In this document: positions 24,822 through 34,476 of the stretch, piece by piece
Position numbering within the stretch: the stretch's first letter is position 1
How the letters are laid out: the number at the start of each line of letters is the position of its first letter
Assembly (NCBI GenBank): GCA_027055635.1
Contig: JALUMZ010000111.1
Location: 1 to 38,226 of the forward strand
Direction of reading: 5' to 3'
Origin: Campylobacteraceae bacterium
GTDB lineage: Bacteria > Campylobacterota > Campylobacteria > Campylobacterales > Sulfurospirillaceae
Length of the DNA: 38,226 nt
Notes under the pieces: generated by a model
What the model was told of the DNA's origin: nothing
What the model saw: the letters and a program-made list of their open reading frames with translations, nothing else
Databases searched by the model: none
Program-made: the position numbers and the translations under genes

Positions 24822-25612
24822 GTTCTCCAACTCAAGAGCTTTTTCTCTAACAATCCTATAAGCCAGTTGATTATGATGCCTAGAATTGAGAGTATGGTTA
24901 CTCCCGCAAAGAGCCTCTCTAGATCATAAAGTGAGCCGGCCTCTAAGATATAGGCGCCTATACCGTAGTTTGCCCCTAGCATCTCTGCTGCCACTAGAAG
25001 GATGATTGCAATTGCGAGTGCTATTTTTAGACCAGAGAGGATACCCGGTAGTGCTGCTGGCAGTATAATTTTTCTGACGATAGATGACCACTTTAGACCA
25101 AAACTTTGCCCCATGCGGATAAAACTTCTATCTACATTATCGATTGCAGAGTATGTTGCTACTGCCATGGGCGCGAAAACTCCAAATGCTATAAGGGCAT
25201 ATTTTGAGCCCTCATCTATGCCAAACCATATGACAAACAGAGGTAAAAGAGCGATTTTGGGTATCGGGAATATCGCAGATACTATCGGTAAAAGTCCTGC
25301 TCTTGCAAAACTAAAGAGCCCGATTATTAAGCCAACACTTATACCGGCTATTGTACCCATTATGGAGCCTATGATGAGTCTCGTAAGTGAAGGAACAAGA
25401 TGTTTGAAGAGCAAGCCTGAATGGTACAGATCTAAAAAAGCCTGATAGACTCCTGATGGTCTTGGTAGAGTCAAATCAGATATAAATCCACTCCTTGTAC
25501 CCCACTCCAAAAGAGCAATTATAGTGATAAACACGATGGGCGACACATATACCATTGGTTTAGAGACAAAACCTCCGCCACGAAACTTTACTTCCCTTCT
25601 TTTTTTAGGCAT
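24818..25612 (-). CDS. ABC transporter permease, nitrate/sulfonate/taurine type
   Basis: This 264-residue protein has about six membrane helices. It has the BPD-type permease coupling motif of the SsuC/TauC/NrtB group: [51 protein letters not shown], where EAA-like residues contact the ATPase. It overlaps the ATPase gene by 8 bases, and AAGGAG precedes its ATG, so the two are coupled. The substrate is probably a small organic or oxyanion compound, but no nearby enzyme gene identifies it. Confidence 0.87.
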   Translation of the reverse strand: MPKKRREVKFRGGGFVSKPMVYVSPIVFITIIALLEWGTRSGFISDLTLPRPSGVYQAFLDLYHSGLLFKHLVPSLTRLIIGSIMGTIAGISVGLIIGLFSFARAGLLPIVSAIFPIPKIALLPLFVIWFGIDEGSKYALIAFGVFAPMAVATYSAIDNVDRSFIRMGQSFGLKWSSIVRKIILPAALPGILSGLKIALAIAIILLVAAEMLGANYGIGAYILEAGSLYDLERLFAGVTILSILGIIINWLIGLLEKKLLSWRT

Positions 25613-26372
25613 CTATGAGCTCCTTGTCCGCGATTTGTGCCTCTTCTCTCATCAAATCCCACAGCTTTTTTTGCTTTTTACTTAACTCTTGTGCATAATC
25701 TTTTCTTTGCTCAAGAGGGATATCTATATCGACTATCTCTCGTATGACTGCTGGTCTGCGACCAAGTACTATTATTTTGTGTCCGAGTCTTACAGCTTCA
25801 TTAAGATTATGTGTGACATAGCAGGCTGTGAATTTTTCTCTGCTCCAAAGCTCTACTAAATCATCCATAAGAAGTTCTCTTGTTTGGCTGTCTAGTGCTG
25901 AGAGAGGCTCATCCATGAGCATAACCTCAGGGCGAACACTAAGTGCTCTAGCTATCGATACTCTCTGCTTCATGCCTCCACTTAACTGTTTTGGCAGAGC
26001 ATTTGCAAACTCACTCAATCTTGTTCTTTGAAGCACGCTTTTAACTATCTTGGCTATCTGTTTTTTCTTGATATTGTGATCTTCTAGCACCAAAGATATA
26101 TTTTTATAGACACTAAGCCATGGAAGCAGTGCAAAATCTTGAAATATATATGTCAGTGGATTTATAGAGTTTTGGTTCGGTAATCCTACTTGGATAACCT
26201 TTCCTTTATCAGGTTTTTCTAAGCCCCCGATAAATCTCAAAAGAGTAGATTTCCCACAGCCAGAAGGTCCTACAAGAGAGACAATTTGACCCTTTTTTAT
26301 CTCAAAACTTATATCTCTTAAGACCTCTACTTCACCATAGCTGTGAGAAATATTTTCTAAGCTTATATCCAT
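25605..26372 (-). CDS. ABC transporter ATP-binding protein, nitrate/sulfonate/taurine type
   Basis: This 255-residue ATPase has Walker A GPSGCGKST, Q-loop TYIFQDFALLPWLSV, signature LSGGMKQRVSIARAL, Walker B VMLMDEPLSALD and the switch histidine in CYVTHNLNEAV. The FQDFALLPW and DEPLSALD wording is characteristic of the SsuB/TauB/NrtD group. It lies 5 bases after the binding-protein gene and overlaps the permease gene. It energises import by this transporter. No ribosome binding site is obvious, so translation may depend on coupling to the upstream gene. Confidence 0.9.
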   Translation of the reverse strand: MDISLENISHSYGEVEVLRDISFEIKKGQIVSLVGPSGCGKSTLLRFIGGLEKPDKGKVIQVGLPNQNSINPLTYIFQDFALLPWLSVYKNISLVLEDHNIKKKQIAKIVKSVLQRTRLSEFANALPKQLSGGMKQRVSIARALSVRPEVMLMDEPLSALDSQTRELLMDDLVELWSREKFTACYVTHNLNEAVRLGHKIIVLGRRPAVIREIVDIDIPLEQRKDYAQELSKKQKKLWDLMREEAQIADKELIDA

Positions 26373-26377
26373 CTGTT

Positions 26378-27394
26378 TTAGTATGTCTTTACATAGCTAG
26401 AGTCAACTAGCATATCCAGGGTAATACTCTTTTTTACTAGATTTTCAGATTTAAACCACTTTAATTGATCTTTTATACTGCCCATATCCAATTTTGCATC
26501 TCTATTTAATCTCATGGCACCATTTCTTATAGATGGAGCTGCTTTTTTATATGGTTTACTACTATATACATATTTATGTATGAGTTTTATCATCTTTTGC
26601 GCACCCTTTTCACCGAGCTTTTTATCTACTAGAGCATTATCAAAATCATCAACACCCTTAGAGTAGGCTTTTAGAAAAGCTTTTACCAATTTGGGCTTGT
26701 TCTTTGCGATTTTTGAAGATGTAAAAATTGTCGTAACTTGATAGTTTGGTATATAGTCATATACTCTGCCGATTATCTTGACTTTTTTACTTTTTGCAAG
26801 AGCTTTTGCGATGTGAGGTACTATAGACCATGCATCAATTTGTCCGGATTTTAGTGCACCTATAATAGCTCCAACCTTTTGTAGAGGTTTAAGTCTTATA
26901 TCGGAGGGACTAAATCCCTCTTTTTGAGCGATTTTATATGCAACATAGTGAAAAGATGAACCTGTTTGTGTTATTCCAAAAGTATGGTTCTTTAAATCAG
27001 CTGGAGTTTTAAGTCCACCCTCAAAAGCCTTTTTTGAGGCTAGTATCATTTGACCGTCTATCCCTTTCTCTTCGTGTAGTGCACCACCGATAACTTTGAT
27101 AGCGCCTTTTCCTGCTAGATTTATAAGGCCACCGGAGATTGCCGTTACACCAAAATCAACATCACCTGAAGCGATAGCAACTGCCATAGGTTGAGCAGCT
27201 TTAAAAAATTTAAACTCGACATCAAGTCCATTTTTCTTGAAATACCCTCGCTCATAAGCTACAAAACTTCCAGCATGTGAAGTAAATCTCAAAGCCCCCA
27301 CTCTTATCTTTTGCGACGCACTAGCTGTTTGTAAAAATACCAACCCTACCAAAGAGAACAGAATAACCAACCTACTCTTAAAACTCATCTTCAT
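26378..27394 (-). CDS. Periplasmic binding protein, NMT1/SsuA/TauA-like
   Basis: This 338-residue type II binding protein has a signal peptide (LVILFSLVGLVFLQTASA). The mature start KIRVGALRFTSHAGSFVAYERGYFKKNGLDVEF is typical of the SsuA/TauA/NMT1 family, as are AIASGDVDFGVTAISGG and FGITQTGSSFHYVAYK. It captures the substrate for the following ATPase and permease. Candidates are sulfonates, nitrate-like anions, thiamine precursors or similar, and none is favoured by neighbours. AAGGAG lies 7 bases before ATG 27394. An extended -10 promoter lies about 130 bases upstream, leaving a long leader that can fold. Confidence 0.87.
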   Translation of the reverse strand: MKMSFKSRLVILFSLVGLVFLQTASASQKIRVGALRFTSHAGSFVAYERGYFKKNGLDVEFKFFKAAQPMAVAIASGDVDFGVTAISGGLINLAGKGAIKVIGGALHEEKGIDGQMILASKKAFEGGLKTPADLKNHTFGITQTGSSFHYVAYKIAQKEGFSPSDIRLKPLQKVGAIIGALKSGQIDAWSIVPHIAKALAKSKKVKIIGRVYDYIPNYQVTTIFTSSKIAKNKPKLVKAFLKAYSKGVDDFDNALVDKKLGEKGAQKMIKLIHKYVYSSKPYKKAAPSIRNGAMRLNRDAKLDMGSIKDQLKWFKSENLVKKSITLDMLVDSSYVKTY

Positions 27395-27525
27395 TACACA
27401 ACTCCTTTAATTTTTTTATTAACTGACCTTACGCACTAAACACATATCTGGGCAAAAAGAGAAAGTGTCATATGCGAGGCAGGTTTTGAAAGCCTAGCCA
27501 AAGCTAAGGTGAGAAAATCTCAGTT
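27395..27525 (-). ncRNA. Structured leader candidate of the nitrate/sulfonate-type ABC operon
   Basis: Read on the minus strand from a TGGTATAAT promoter, the roughly 125-base leader can form an outer stem ACCUUAGC / GCGUAAGGU (27503-27510 with 27426-27434, one bulge) enclosing two hairpins. One is GGCUAGG / CCUGCC (27478-27499, one bulge), and the other is CGCAUAU / AUAUGUG (27441-27476) with a G.U pair that forms only in minus-strand RNA. A small GAGA/UCUC hairpin lies at the 5' end. The layout resembles a three-way junction, but I cannot match it to a known riboswitch. It also shares CTGACCTTACGCACT with the element at 14919, so it may be a repeat instead. Confidence 0.4.
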
Positions 27526-27534
27526 ATTATACCA
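27526..27534 (-). promoter_or_regulatory. Extended -10 promoter of the ABC transporter operon
   Basis: On the minus strand the sequence TGGTATAAT is a complete TGn-TATAAT extended -10. A start site about seven bases downstream would give a leader of about 125 bases before the binding-protein ATG at 27394. Confidence 0.65.
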
Positions 27535-27690
27535 AATCTTCTCTAAAAATGTATAAATTATGTTAAGAAATCTTTAAGAAATATAAAAAATATTTTTAAT
27601 CTCTACATGTAAGTGCTTCCATAAGGCTATTTGATTATAATTATGGCATTAGAAGTTTTGCTATATAGGGATTAGGGCACTTGGGGAGAC
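27535..27690. other. Non-coding stretch between murB and the ABC operon promoter
   Basis: No gene is visible here. The AT-rich part (27540-27600) precedes the ABC operon promoter. TATAAT-like boxes on both strands lie at 27634-27641 (TTATAATTATG region), and a TACATGTA palindrome is at 27604-27611. A nested inverted repeat covers the murB end (described separately). Confidence 0.6.
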
Positions 27691-27714
27691 TTAGGTTTTG
27701 TGCCCTGAAACTTC
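27652..27714. terminator. Nested inverted repeat at the murB 3' end
   Basis: Outer arms GAAGTTT (27652-27658) and AAACTTC (27708-27714) enclose inner arms AGGGCAC (27674-27680) and GTGCCCT (27700-27706). The structure includes the last codons of murB on the minus strand and could end the mqnD-fliQ-murB transcript. There is no T run, so intrinsic termination is uncertain. Confidence 0.4.
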
Positions 27715-28506
27715 TTTTTCTTTTTGCTTTATCCATGGCAGTATCTCTATCTCAGTTTTTAGGATTATACCTAACTCTTCATAAACTCTTTTTTTTGCCA
27801 ACTCTATGAGGGTTATAGCCTCATCATAAGTTCCACCTCCAAGATTTACCAAAAAGTTTGCATGTTGCTCACTAAATGCCATGTTGCCTATCTTTTTACC
27901 CTTTAGTTTTACAGTATCTAGTAGTTTTCCCGCAAAATTTCCTTTTGGATTTTTGAAACAACTTCCGGCACTCGGAAAATTTGGTTGATTTTGTCTTAGT
28001 TTTTTGAACATATCTAAAAGCTCTAAGTCAAACCCATAATTTATCTCAAAGGTAGCCTCAAATACAACTTCTTTTATACCTGTATGTCTATATCCGAACT
28101 CTATATCTTTTTTATCGATCCAGCCAGATTGTGTTTTGATGGATTTTAAGTGGTTGAATACTTCCCACTCTTTGAGTCCGGCATTCATCTTTATCATGCC
28201 ACCTAGTGTTCCTGGCAACTTTTGCATGAGCTCAAAGTTTGCTAAGTTGTGTTTTTTTGCAAAAGAGAGGATTTTACCACTTTTTGTTGCTCCTCCGATA
28301 TGCAGAGTCTCTACACTTTTTTTTATAAAATTAAACTCTTTACCTAGCATGGCAAGCCTTGGAGGATTTGGAGACACTAGCAGATTATTTGCCCCTCCTA
28401 TCATGACATATGAGCTACAATCTCGAATCTCATCTATGATTTCAACTTTTAATTTTGGTCCTATTTTGATACTTGAATAACTACTAAAATCTATAGTTTT
28501 TTTCAT
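27691..28506 (-). CDS. murB: UDP-N-acetylenolpyruvoylglucosamine reductase
   Basis: This 271-residue protein is the short MurB type usual for Campylobacterota. FAD-binding landmarks are YVMIGGANNLLVS, LPGTLGGMIKMNAG (the conserved PGxxGG), EFGYRHTG, and PSAGSCFKNP with the catalytic serine, followed by GKLLDTVKLKGKKIG and EQHANFLVN. MurB makes UDP-N-acetylmuramate in peptidoglycan synthesis, using NADPH. AAGGAG precedes the ATG. It follows fliQ, an order I recall from Campylobacter jejuni (fliQ-murB), which supports the assignment. Confidence 0.93.
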   Translation of the reverse strand: MKKTIDFSSYSSIKIGPKLKVEIIDEIRDCSSYVMIGGANNLLVSPNPPRLAMLGKEFNFIKKSVETLHIGGATKSGKILSFAKKHNLANFELMQKLPGTLGGMIKMNAGLKEWEVFNHLKSIKTQSGWIDKKDIEFGYRHTGIKEVVFEATFEINYGFDLELLDMFKKLRQNQPNFPSAGSCFKNPKGNFAGKLLDTVKLKGKKIGNMAFSEQHANFLVNLGGGTYDEAITLIELAKKRVYEELGIILKTEIEILPWIKQKEKEVSGHKT

Positions 28507-28528
28507 CTAATAATCTCCTTTTCAAAAA

Positions 28529-28583
28529 GCAAAGCTTCTTGAAAATTCCTCTCACTAAAGCTTTGCCTTTGGCAAGAGAAGCT
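28529..28583. repeat. Alternative inverted repeats in the fliQ-murB gap
   Basis: GCAAAGCTT (28529-28537) pairs with AAGCTTTGC (28558-28566), and AGCTTCT (28533-28539) pairs with AGAAGCT (28577-28583). The two pairings share bases and exclude each other; a third small hairpin TTGCC-TTT-GGCAA lies inside the second. The gap is 129 bases long between fliQ and murB on the minus strand and holds no gene. Confidence 0.5.
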
Positions 28584-28635
28584 CTCATGATTATTACTCT
28601 TATTTGTTTTTTTGGAGCATGAAAGTTTCATCTAG

Positions 28636-28902
28636 TTAAAATATAAAAGTAGGTATCATCGTGATTATCTTAGTAGTAAACTCTATCATCATATTCATCA
28701 TCCAAGGCATCGTGAAGATAGCTACAACGATGACGAGTAAAATCTTTGGTACAAAACTAAGTGTCATCTCATTGATTTGTGTGGTTGCTTGAAATATACT
28801 GATAGCAAGTCCGGCGATGAGTCCTGCCATAAGCATAGGCATAGAGAGATAAAGAGCCATTTTAAAAGTCTCGATGCCTAGTCCGATAAATTTTGCTTCC
28901 AT
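28636..28902 (-). CDS. fliQ: Flagellar type III export apparatus protein FliQ
   Basis: This 88-residue protein has two membrane helices and the FliQ/SpaQ family pattern: an N-terminal helix (FKMALYLSMPMLMAGLIAGLAISIFQATTQINEMTLSFVPK) and a second helix ending MPWMMNMMIEFT. FliQ is part of the FliPQR export gate of the flagellar secretion system. It begins directly after the mqnD stop codon (TAAATG), so the two are co-transcribed. Other flagellar genes are not in this window, which is normal for the scattered flagellar genes of Campylobacterota. Confidence 0.93.
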   Translation of the reverse strand: MEAKFIGLGIETFKMALYLSMPMLMAGLIAGLAISIFQATTQINEMTLSFVPKILLVIVVAIFTMPWMMNMMIEFTTKIITMIPTFIF

Positions 28903-29766
28903 TTAGCTCTCTCTTAACTCTTTGTATTTTGTAGGAATTAAAAAGTCCCTTACCTCTAGCTTTGTATCGTAAAAACCGTGGTTACACCCTATCTCAAAGA
29001 GTTTGTCTATAGCATTGTATTGCTTGTCATCCATGGTGATTGATTTGTCATTTGCATAGAGTTTTAGGTACTTTTGCAAAGTGGGAGCATCAACTCGTAT
29101 CAAATCTCTTTGCAGGAGCATTTTTGAGAGAAGGTTTTGGTTTTGGTGTGCCACTTTGACCGCTTTTGTCAAAGTCTCCTCATACTCTATGGCTTGATTT
29201 AGAGGAATTGATCGACGAATAGCCATGCCTCCTAGAGGAAGCGGCAAATCCTCTTTGCACTCTTGCATCCAAATATCCCAAAGCTCTCTCTCAACTTCTA
29301 GTTTTTCACTAAAATCAAGTATGCTCTCATGTATCAAAACGCCTGCATCAACTTCACCGTTTAAAACTGCATCTTCTATCTCTAAAAAGTTTTTATATAT
29401 AACCCTTGCATCAGGATAGGCTATCTTAAAAAGCAGAGCATTTGTTGTGTTTTCTCCGCTAAGGGCAACTTTAAAATTTCTCTTTAGCCTTTTATCTTTT
29501 AGCTTTACGACTTTTGGACCATAGCCTTCCCCAAAACTAACAGCAGTGCGAAGCAGGGCATACTCATCTCTGATTTTTGGATATAATCCAAAACTAATAG
29601 CAGTAATATCATAGATATTTTCCAAAGCTTTTAGATTCAGAGTCTCAATATCAAGTGCAATATTGTCAAAATTTACACCCTCTAAAGTGATCCAACCAAA
29701 CTTAATAGCATAGTACATAAATATATCGTCTGCGTCCGGTGAGTGAGCTACTATAATATTTCTCAA
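28903..29766 (-). CDS. mqnD: 1,4-dihydroxy-6-naphthoate synthase (menaquinone, futalosine pathway)
   Basis: This 287-residue protein of the MqnA/MqnD periplasmic-binding-like family opens with IVAHSPDADDIFMYYAI, the MqnD hallmark, and has TAISFGLYPKI, SFGEGYGP, and DLPLPLGGMAIRRSI. MqnD cleaves cyclic dehypoxanthinylfutalosine to 1,4-dihydroxy-6-naphthoate, a late step of the futalosine route to menaquinone in the cytoplasm. The start is TTG with AGGAG six bases upstream. It is transcribed divergently from recA through a mirror-image promoter region and leads the mqnD-fliQ-murB row. Confidence 0.88.
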   Translation of the reverse strand: MRNIIVAHSPDADDIFMYYAIKFGWITLEGVNFDNIALDIETLNLKALENIYDITAISFGLYPKIRDEYALLRTAVSFGEGYGPKVVKLKDKRLKRNFKVALSGENTTNALLFKIAYPDARVIYKNFLEIEDAVLNGEVDAGVLIHESILDFSEKLEVERELWDIWMQECKEDLPLPLGGMAIRRSIPLNQAIEYEETLTKAVKVAHQNQNLLSKMLLQRDLIRVDAPTLQKYLKLYANDKSITMDDKQYNAIDKLFEIGCNHGFYDTKLEVRDFLIPTKYKELRES

Positions 29767-29790
29767 AAAATCTCCTCTTGTATGTGAGTT

Positions 29791-29867
29791 TATTTTATCA
29801 CTTTGTGCTTGAAATTGTGCTTTTATCTTCCAAAAAATAGAAGTTTTAATAAAAAAGTGATAAAATA
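29791..29867. promoter_or_regulatory. Mirror-image divergent promoters of mqnD and recA
   Basis: TATTTTATCACTTT (29791-29804) and AAAGTGATAAAATA (29854-29867) form a perfect 14-bp inverted repeat. Each arm carries TGATAAAAT reading outwards. TAAAAT ends the same distance (26 bases) from the recA ATG (29892) as from the mqnD start (29766). No clear -35 boxes are seen. No typical LexA box is visible. Confidence 0.65.
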
Positions 29868-29891
29868 GTAAAAAAATAGATAAGGAATTTT

Positions 29892-32182
<2,291 letters not shown>

Positions 32183-32186
32183 ATAT

Positions 32187-32453
32187 ATGAGTAAGATTTT
32201 AAATGAGTTTGAAAAAGATGGTATAAAAAAGGGCGAGACTGCTTTTTATATCAAAATTTTCATTCTCATTTTGGCTGTTGTATTGTTTGGTATTTATGTA
32301 GGGGATGTTTTATTTGGAAAAAGCTCTTTAGAGGTGCTTTTAGATTTGCAAGAGAGTAGAGACAATCTAAAACAAAATGTTAAAATTATCAAAGAAAAAA
32401 ATGCTCTTTTACAAAAAGAGTATTTTGAGCTTAAGCAGCTAGAGCCTAACTGA
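32187..32453 (+). CDS. Small membrane coiled-coil protein, FtsB/DivIC-like
   Basis: This 88-residue protein has an N-terminal cytoplasmic segment, one membrane helix (about residues 22-42, FYIKIFILILAVVLFGIYVGDVLF), and a short coiled coil (about 48-85, LQESRDNLKQNVKIIKEKNALLQKEY). This is the layout of FtsB/DivIC proteins that bridge the divisome, and the same position after eno holds a comparable gene in Campylobacter jejuni as I recall. The divisome role is inferred from the layout. It starts four bases after eno. Confidence 0.7.
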   Translation: MSKILNEFEKDGIKKGETAFYIKIFILILAVVLFGIYVGDVLFGKSSLEVLLDLQESRDNLKQNVKIIKEKNALLQKEYFELKQLEPN

Positions 32454-32476
32454 GATTAGGTGTGGGAGTAGAATTT

Positions 32477-33106
32477 ATGCGTATTTTTATTCTTTTATTA
32501 TTAGGTACTTTATGTTTTTCAAGAGAAAACCCTTTTGCTCCTGTAGAAAATATATCAAAATCTACTCAGCCAGTTAGACAGGACAAACAATTTGACAGGG
32601 CATATCTCTCTTTGCCGGATAGTGCAAGAATTTTGAAAAAACTTGATGTATATTATCAAAATTTAGATGGGTCAGTTTCCCACCGTTCTGTAAGTATAGA
32701 TAAAAAAATTGATTGGCATAATGAATTTATTTTTTCATATAAAAATAGTGGAAATATAAAGAACACAAGAGTTAAGTCTTTGTCCCCTAAGAGTACGGGA
32801 CATGGTATAAAAAGATACAAATACAAAGATTTTATTGCATTTCAAGTTGGCAATAAAAGGATGAAAATTATCACCAAAGATAGTAAAATACGAGATTTTA
32901 TGGTTGATAATCCCTATAAGATAGTCATTGATTTTAGGAGAGATACAAATTTTTTAACAAAAACTTTCAAAGTAAGGATGCCACCTTTTGTATCTATTGT
33001 TCTAGGAAATCATGACAAGTATTATAGAGTTGTAGTGACTTTAGATGGTCAATATCTCTATAACCTTAAAAAAGATAAGGGTGATTATGTAATCACCCTA
33101 AAGTAG
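32477..33106 (+). CDS. Exported AMIN-domain protein
   Basis: This 209-residue protein has a signal peptide (MRIFILLLLGTLCFS) and an AMIN-like domain at about residues 110-209 (FQVGNKRMKIITKDSKIRDF, YKIVIDFRRDT and FVSIVLGNHDKYYRVVVTL). AMIN domains bind peptidoglycan or localise cell-wall enzymes. The gene holds the place of CgpA (Cj1670c) in C. jejuni, a periplasmic glycoprotein, but I see no D/E-x-N-x-S/T glycosylation site here. ATG 32477 is preferred over GTG 32462, with GGGAG upstream. It closes the recA-eno row. Confidence 0.75.
   Translation: MRIFILLLLGTLCFSRENPFAPVENISKSTQPVRQDKQFDRAYLSLPDSARILKKLDVYYQNLDGSVSHRSVSIDKKIDWHNEFIFSYKNSGNIKNTRVKSLSPKSTGHGIKRYKYKDFIAFQVGNKRMKIITKDSKIRDFMVDNPYKIVIDFRRDTNFLTKTFKVRMPPFVSIVLGNHDKYYRVVVTLDGQYLYNLKKDKGDYVITLK
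33078..33099. terminator. Stem-loop at the end of the AMIN gene
   Basis: AGGGTGATTA and TAATCACCCT pair perfectly, leaving a minimal TG centre (in practice a small loop of six bases). The hairpin lies in the last codons of the AMIN gene, facing the convergent gltA. AAAGTAGTTTT follows on the plus strand, a weak T tract. It may act as a terminator in both directions. Confidence 0.6.
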
Positions 33107-33120
33107 TTTTACCCAATCAC

Positions 33121-34401
33121 TTACTCTTTTGGTGTTTTCTCATCTGGTCCAAGATATAGTTGGCGAGGACGGGCAATCTTCATATCCGGTTGCTCTTTTA
33201 GTTCAATCCATTGAGCAATCCATCCCGGAGCTCTTCCCATAACAAATATTACTGCAAACATCTCTTTTGGAATTTTTAGAGCATTTAAAATAAGCCCTGA
33301 GTAGAAGTCTATATTTGGATATAGTTTTCTCTTTACAAAGTATTCGTCACTAAGTGCTATTTTTTCTATCTTATTTGCAATTTCTAGCAGGTGAGAATCT
33401 ATATCTAATTCATCTACTAATCTATCTCTTAGCTTTTTGAGTATAGTAGCTCTTGGGTCAAAATTTTTATATACTCTGTGTCCAAAGCCCATCAACCTAA
33501 AAGGATCATTTTTATCTTTTGCTTTTGCTATGTATTTATCTACATTTTCTACGCTTCCTATCATTTCGAGTTGGCGAATTACTGATTCGTTTGCTCCTCC
33601 ATGAGCTCTTCCCCAAAGAGCACTAACGCCGGTTGAGATGGCAGCATAAGGGTGTGCTTGAGTTGAAGCAACAACTCTAACAGCAGTTGTTGAAGCATTT
33701 TGTTCATGGTCTGCATGTAGAGTAAATATAGTATCAAGTGCCTCTATCTCTATCGGTTTTAATTCTATGTAGTTATGAGGGTACGCTCTTAGCATAAACA
33801 AGAAGTTTTCGGTAAATCCTTTTGTTAAGTCAGGATATATGACAGGATGACCTTGCGAATATCTATATGAAAAAGCTGCGATAGTTGGAATCTTTGCGAT
33901 GATTCTATGTGCCATCTCCATAACTTCTTCAGGAGTATCCATGTCTAGAGAATCAGAATAAAAAGCAGATAAAGATGCGATAGCAGAAGAGAGTATTGCC
34001 ATTGGGTGAGCATTGTCAGGAAATGCATCAAATAGTTTCTTCATACTTTCATTTATATAAGATCTCTTTTTTAACTCAAACTGAAATGCTTTGAGTTTTT
34101 CTTCTGAAGGCAGTTCTTTGTGTAGCAAAAGATATGCGACATCTAAAAAAGTCTTCTTGGTAGCAAGATAAGATATATCATATCCACGATACATCAATTT
34201 ACCTTTTGCCCCGTCTATATAGGTGATTTTAGATCTACAGCTTGCTGTTGAAGTGAAACCTCTGTCAAATGTAAACATACCGGTATCTTTATAAAATGAA
34301 GATATATCTACGACATCTGGTCCTAATGTTGGCTGAAGTATAGGAAAATCAAACTTTTCCCCTGTTCGGTTGTCTATAACTGTGATACTTTCTTTGCTCA
34401 T
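33121..34401 (-). CDS. gltA: Citrate synthase, type II
   Basis: This 426-residue citrate synthase has FLDVAYLLLHKELPS, the active-site HADHEQNASTTAVR, GFGHRVYKNFDPRA, and NIDFYSGLIL (catalytic aspartate). It condenses oxaloacetate and acetyl-CoA at the entry of the TCA cycle, which runs oxidatively or reductively in this phylum. The start at 34401 (MSKESITV) is preferred over 34428 because AAAGGAG stands 5 bases before it. A TATAAT box lies about 25 bases upstream of the ATG. Confidence 0.96.
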   Translation of the reverse strand: MSKESITVIDNRTGEKFDFPILQPTLGPDVVDISSFYKDTGMFTFDRGFTSTASCRSKITYIDGAKGKLMYRGYDISYLATKKTFLDVAYLLLHKELPSEEKLKAFQFELKKRSYINESMKKLFDAFPDNAHPMAILSSAIASLSAFYSDSLDMDTPEEVMEMAHRIIAKIPTIAAFSYRYSQGHPVIYPDLTKGFTENFLFMLRAYPHNYIELKPIEIEALDTIFTLHADHEQNASTTAVRVVASTQAHPYAAISTGVSALWGRAHGGANESVIRQLEMIGSVENVDKYIAKAKDKNDPFRLMGFGHRVYKNFDPRATILKKLRDRLVDELDIDSHLLEIANKIEKIALSDEYFVKRKLYPNIDFYSGLILNALKIPKEMFAVIFVMGRAPGWIAQWIELKEQPDMKIARPRQLYLGPDEKTPKE

Positions 34402-34426
34402 ATTCTCTCCTTTACAATCATTTTCC

Positions 34427-34432
34427 ATTATA
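34427..34432 (-). promoter_or_regulatory. -10 promoter element of gltA
   Basis: TATAAT on the minus strand, ending 25 bases before the gltA ATG at 34401. It overlaps the ORF-track start at 34428, supporting the shorter protein. Confidence 0.55.
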
Positions 34433-34476
34433 CTACAAGATAGTTTATTAGAAAAAGCAGGATATATTAAATTATA

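Noticed and set aside
24902-25445. 147-aa plus-strand ORF (25002-25445) within the ABC permease region
   Set aside because: It is a shadow frame antisense to a clear ABC permease with correct motifs.
27395-27525. TPP riboswitch upstream of the ABC transporter (CTGAGA present)
   Set aside because: The rest of the TPP core (the GAACCTGAT-like and AATGCCAGCG-like segments and the closing GGGG/CCC helix) is absent, and the promoter leaves no room upstream of CTGAGA.
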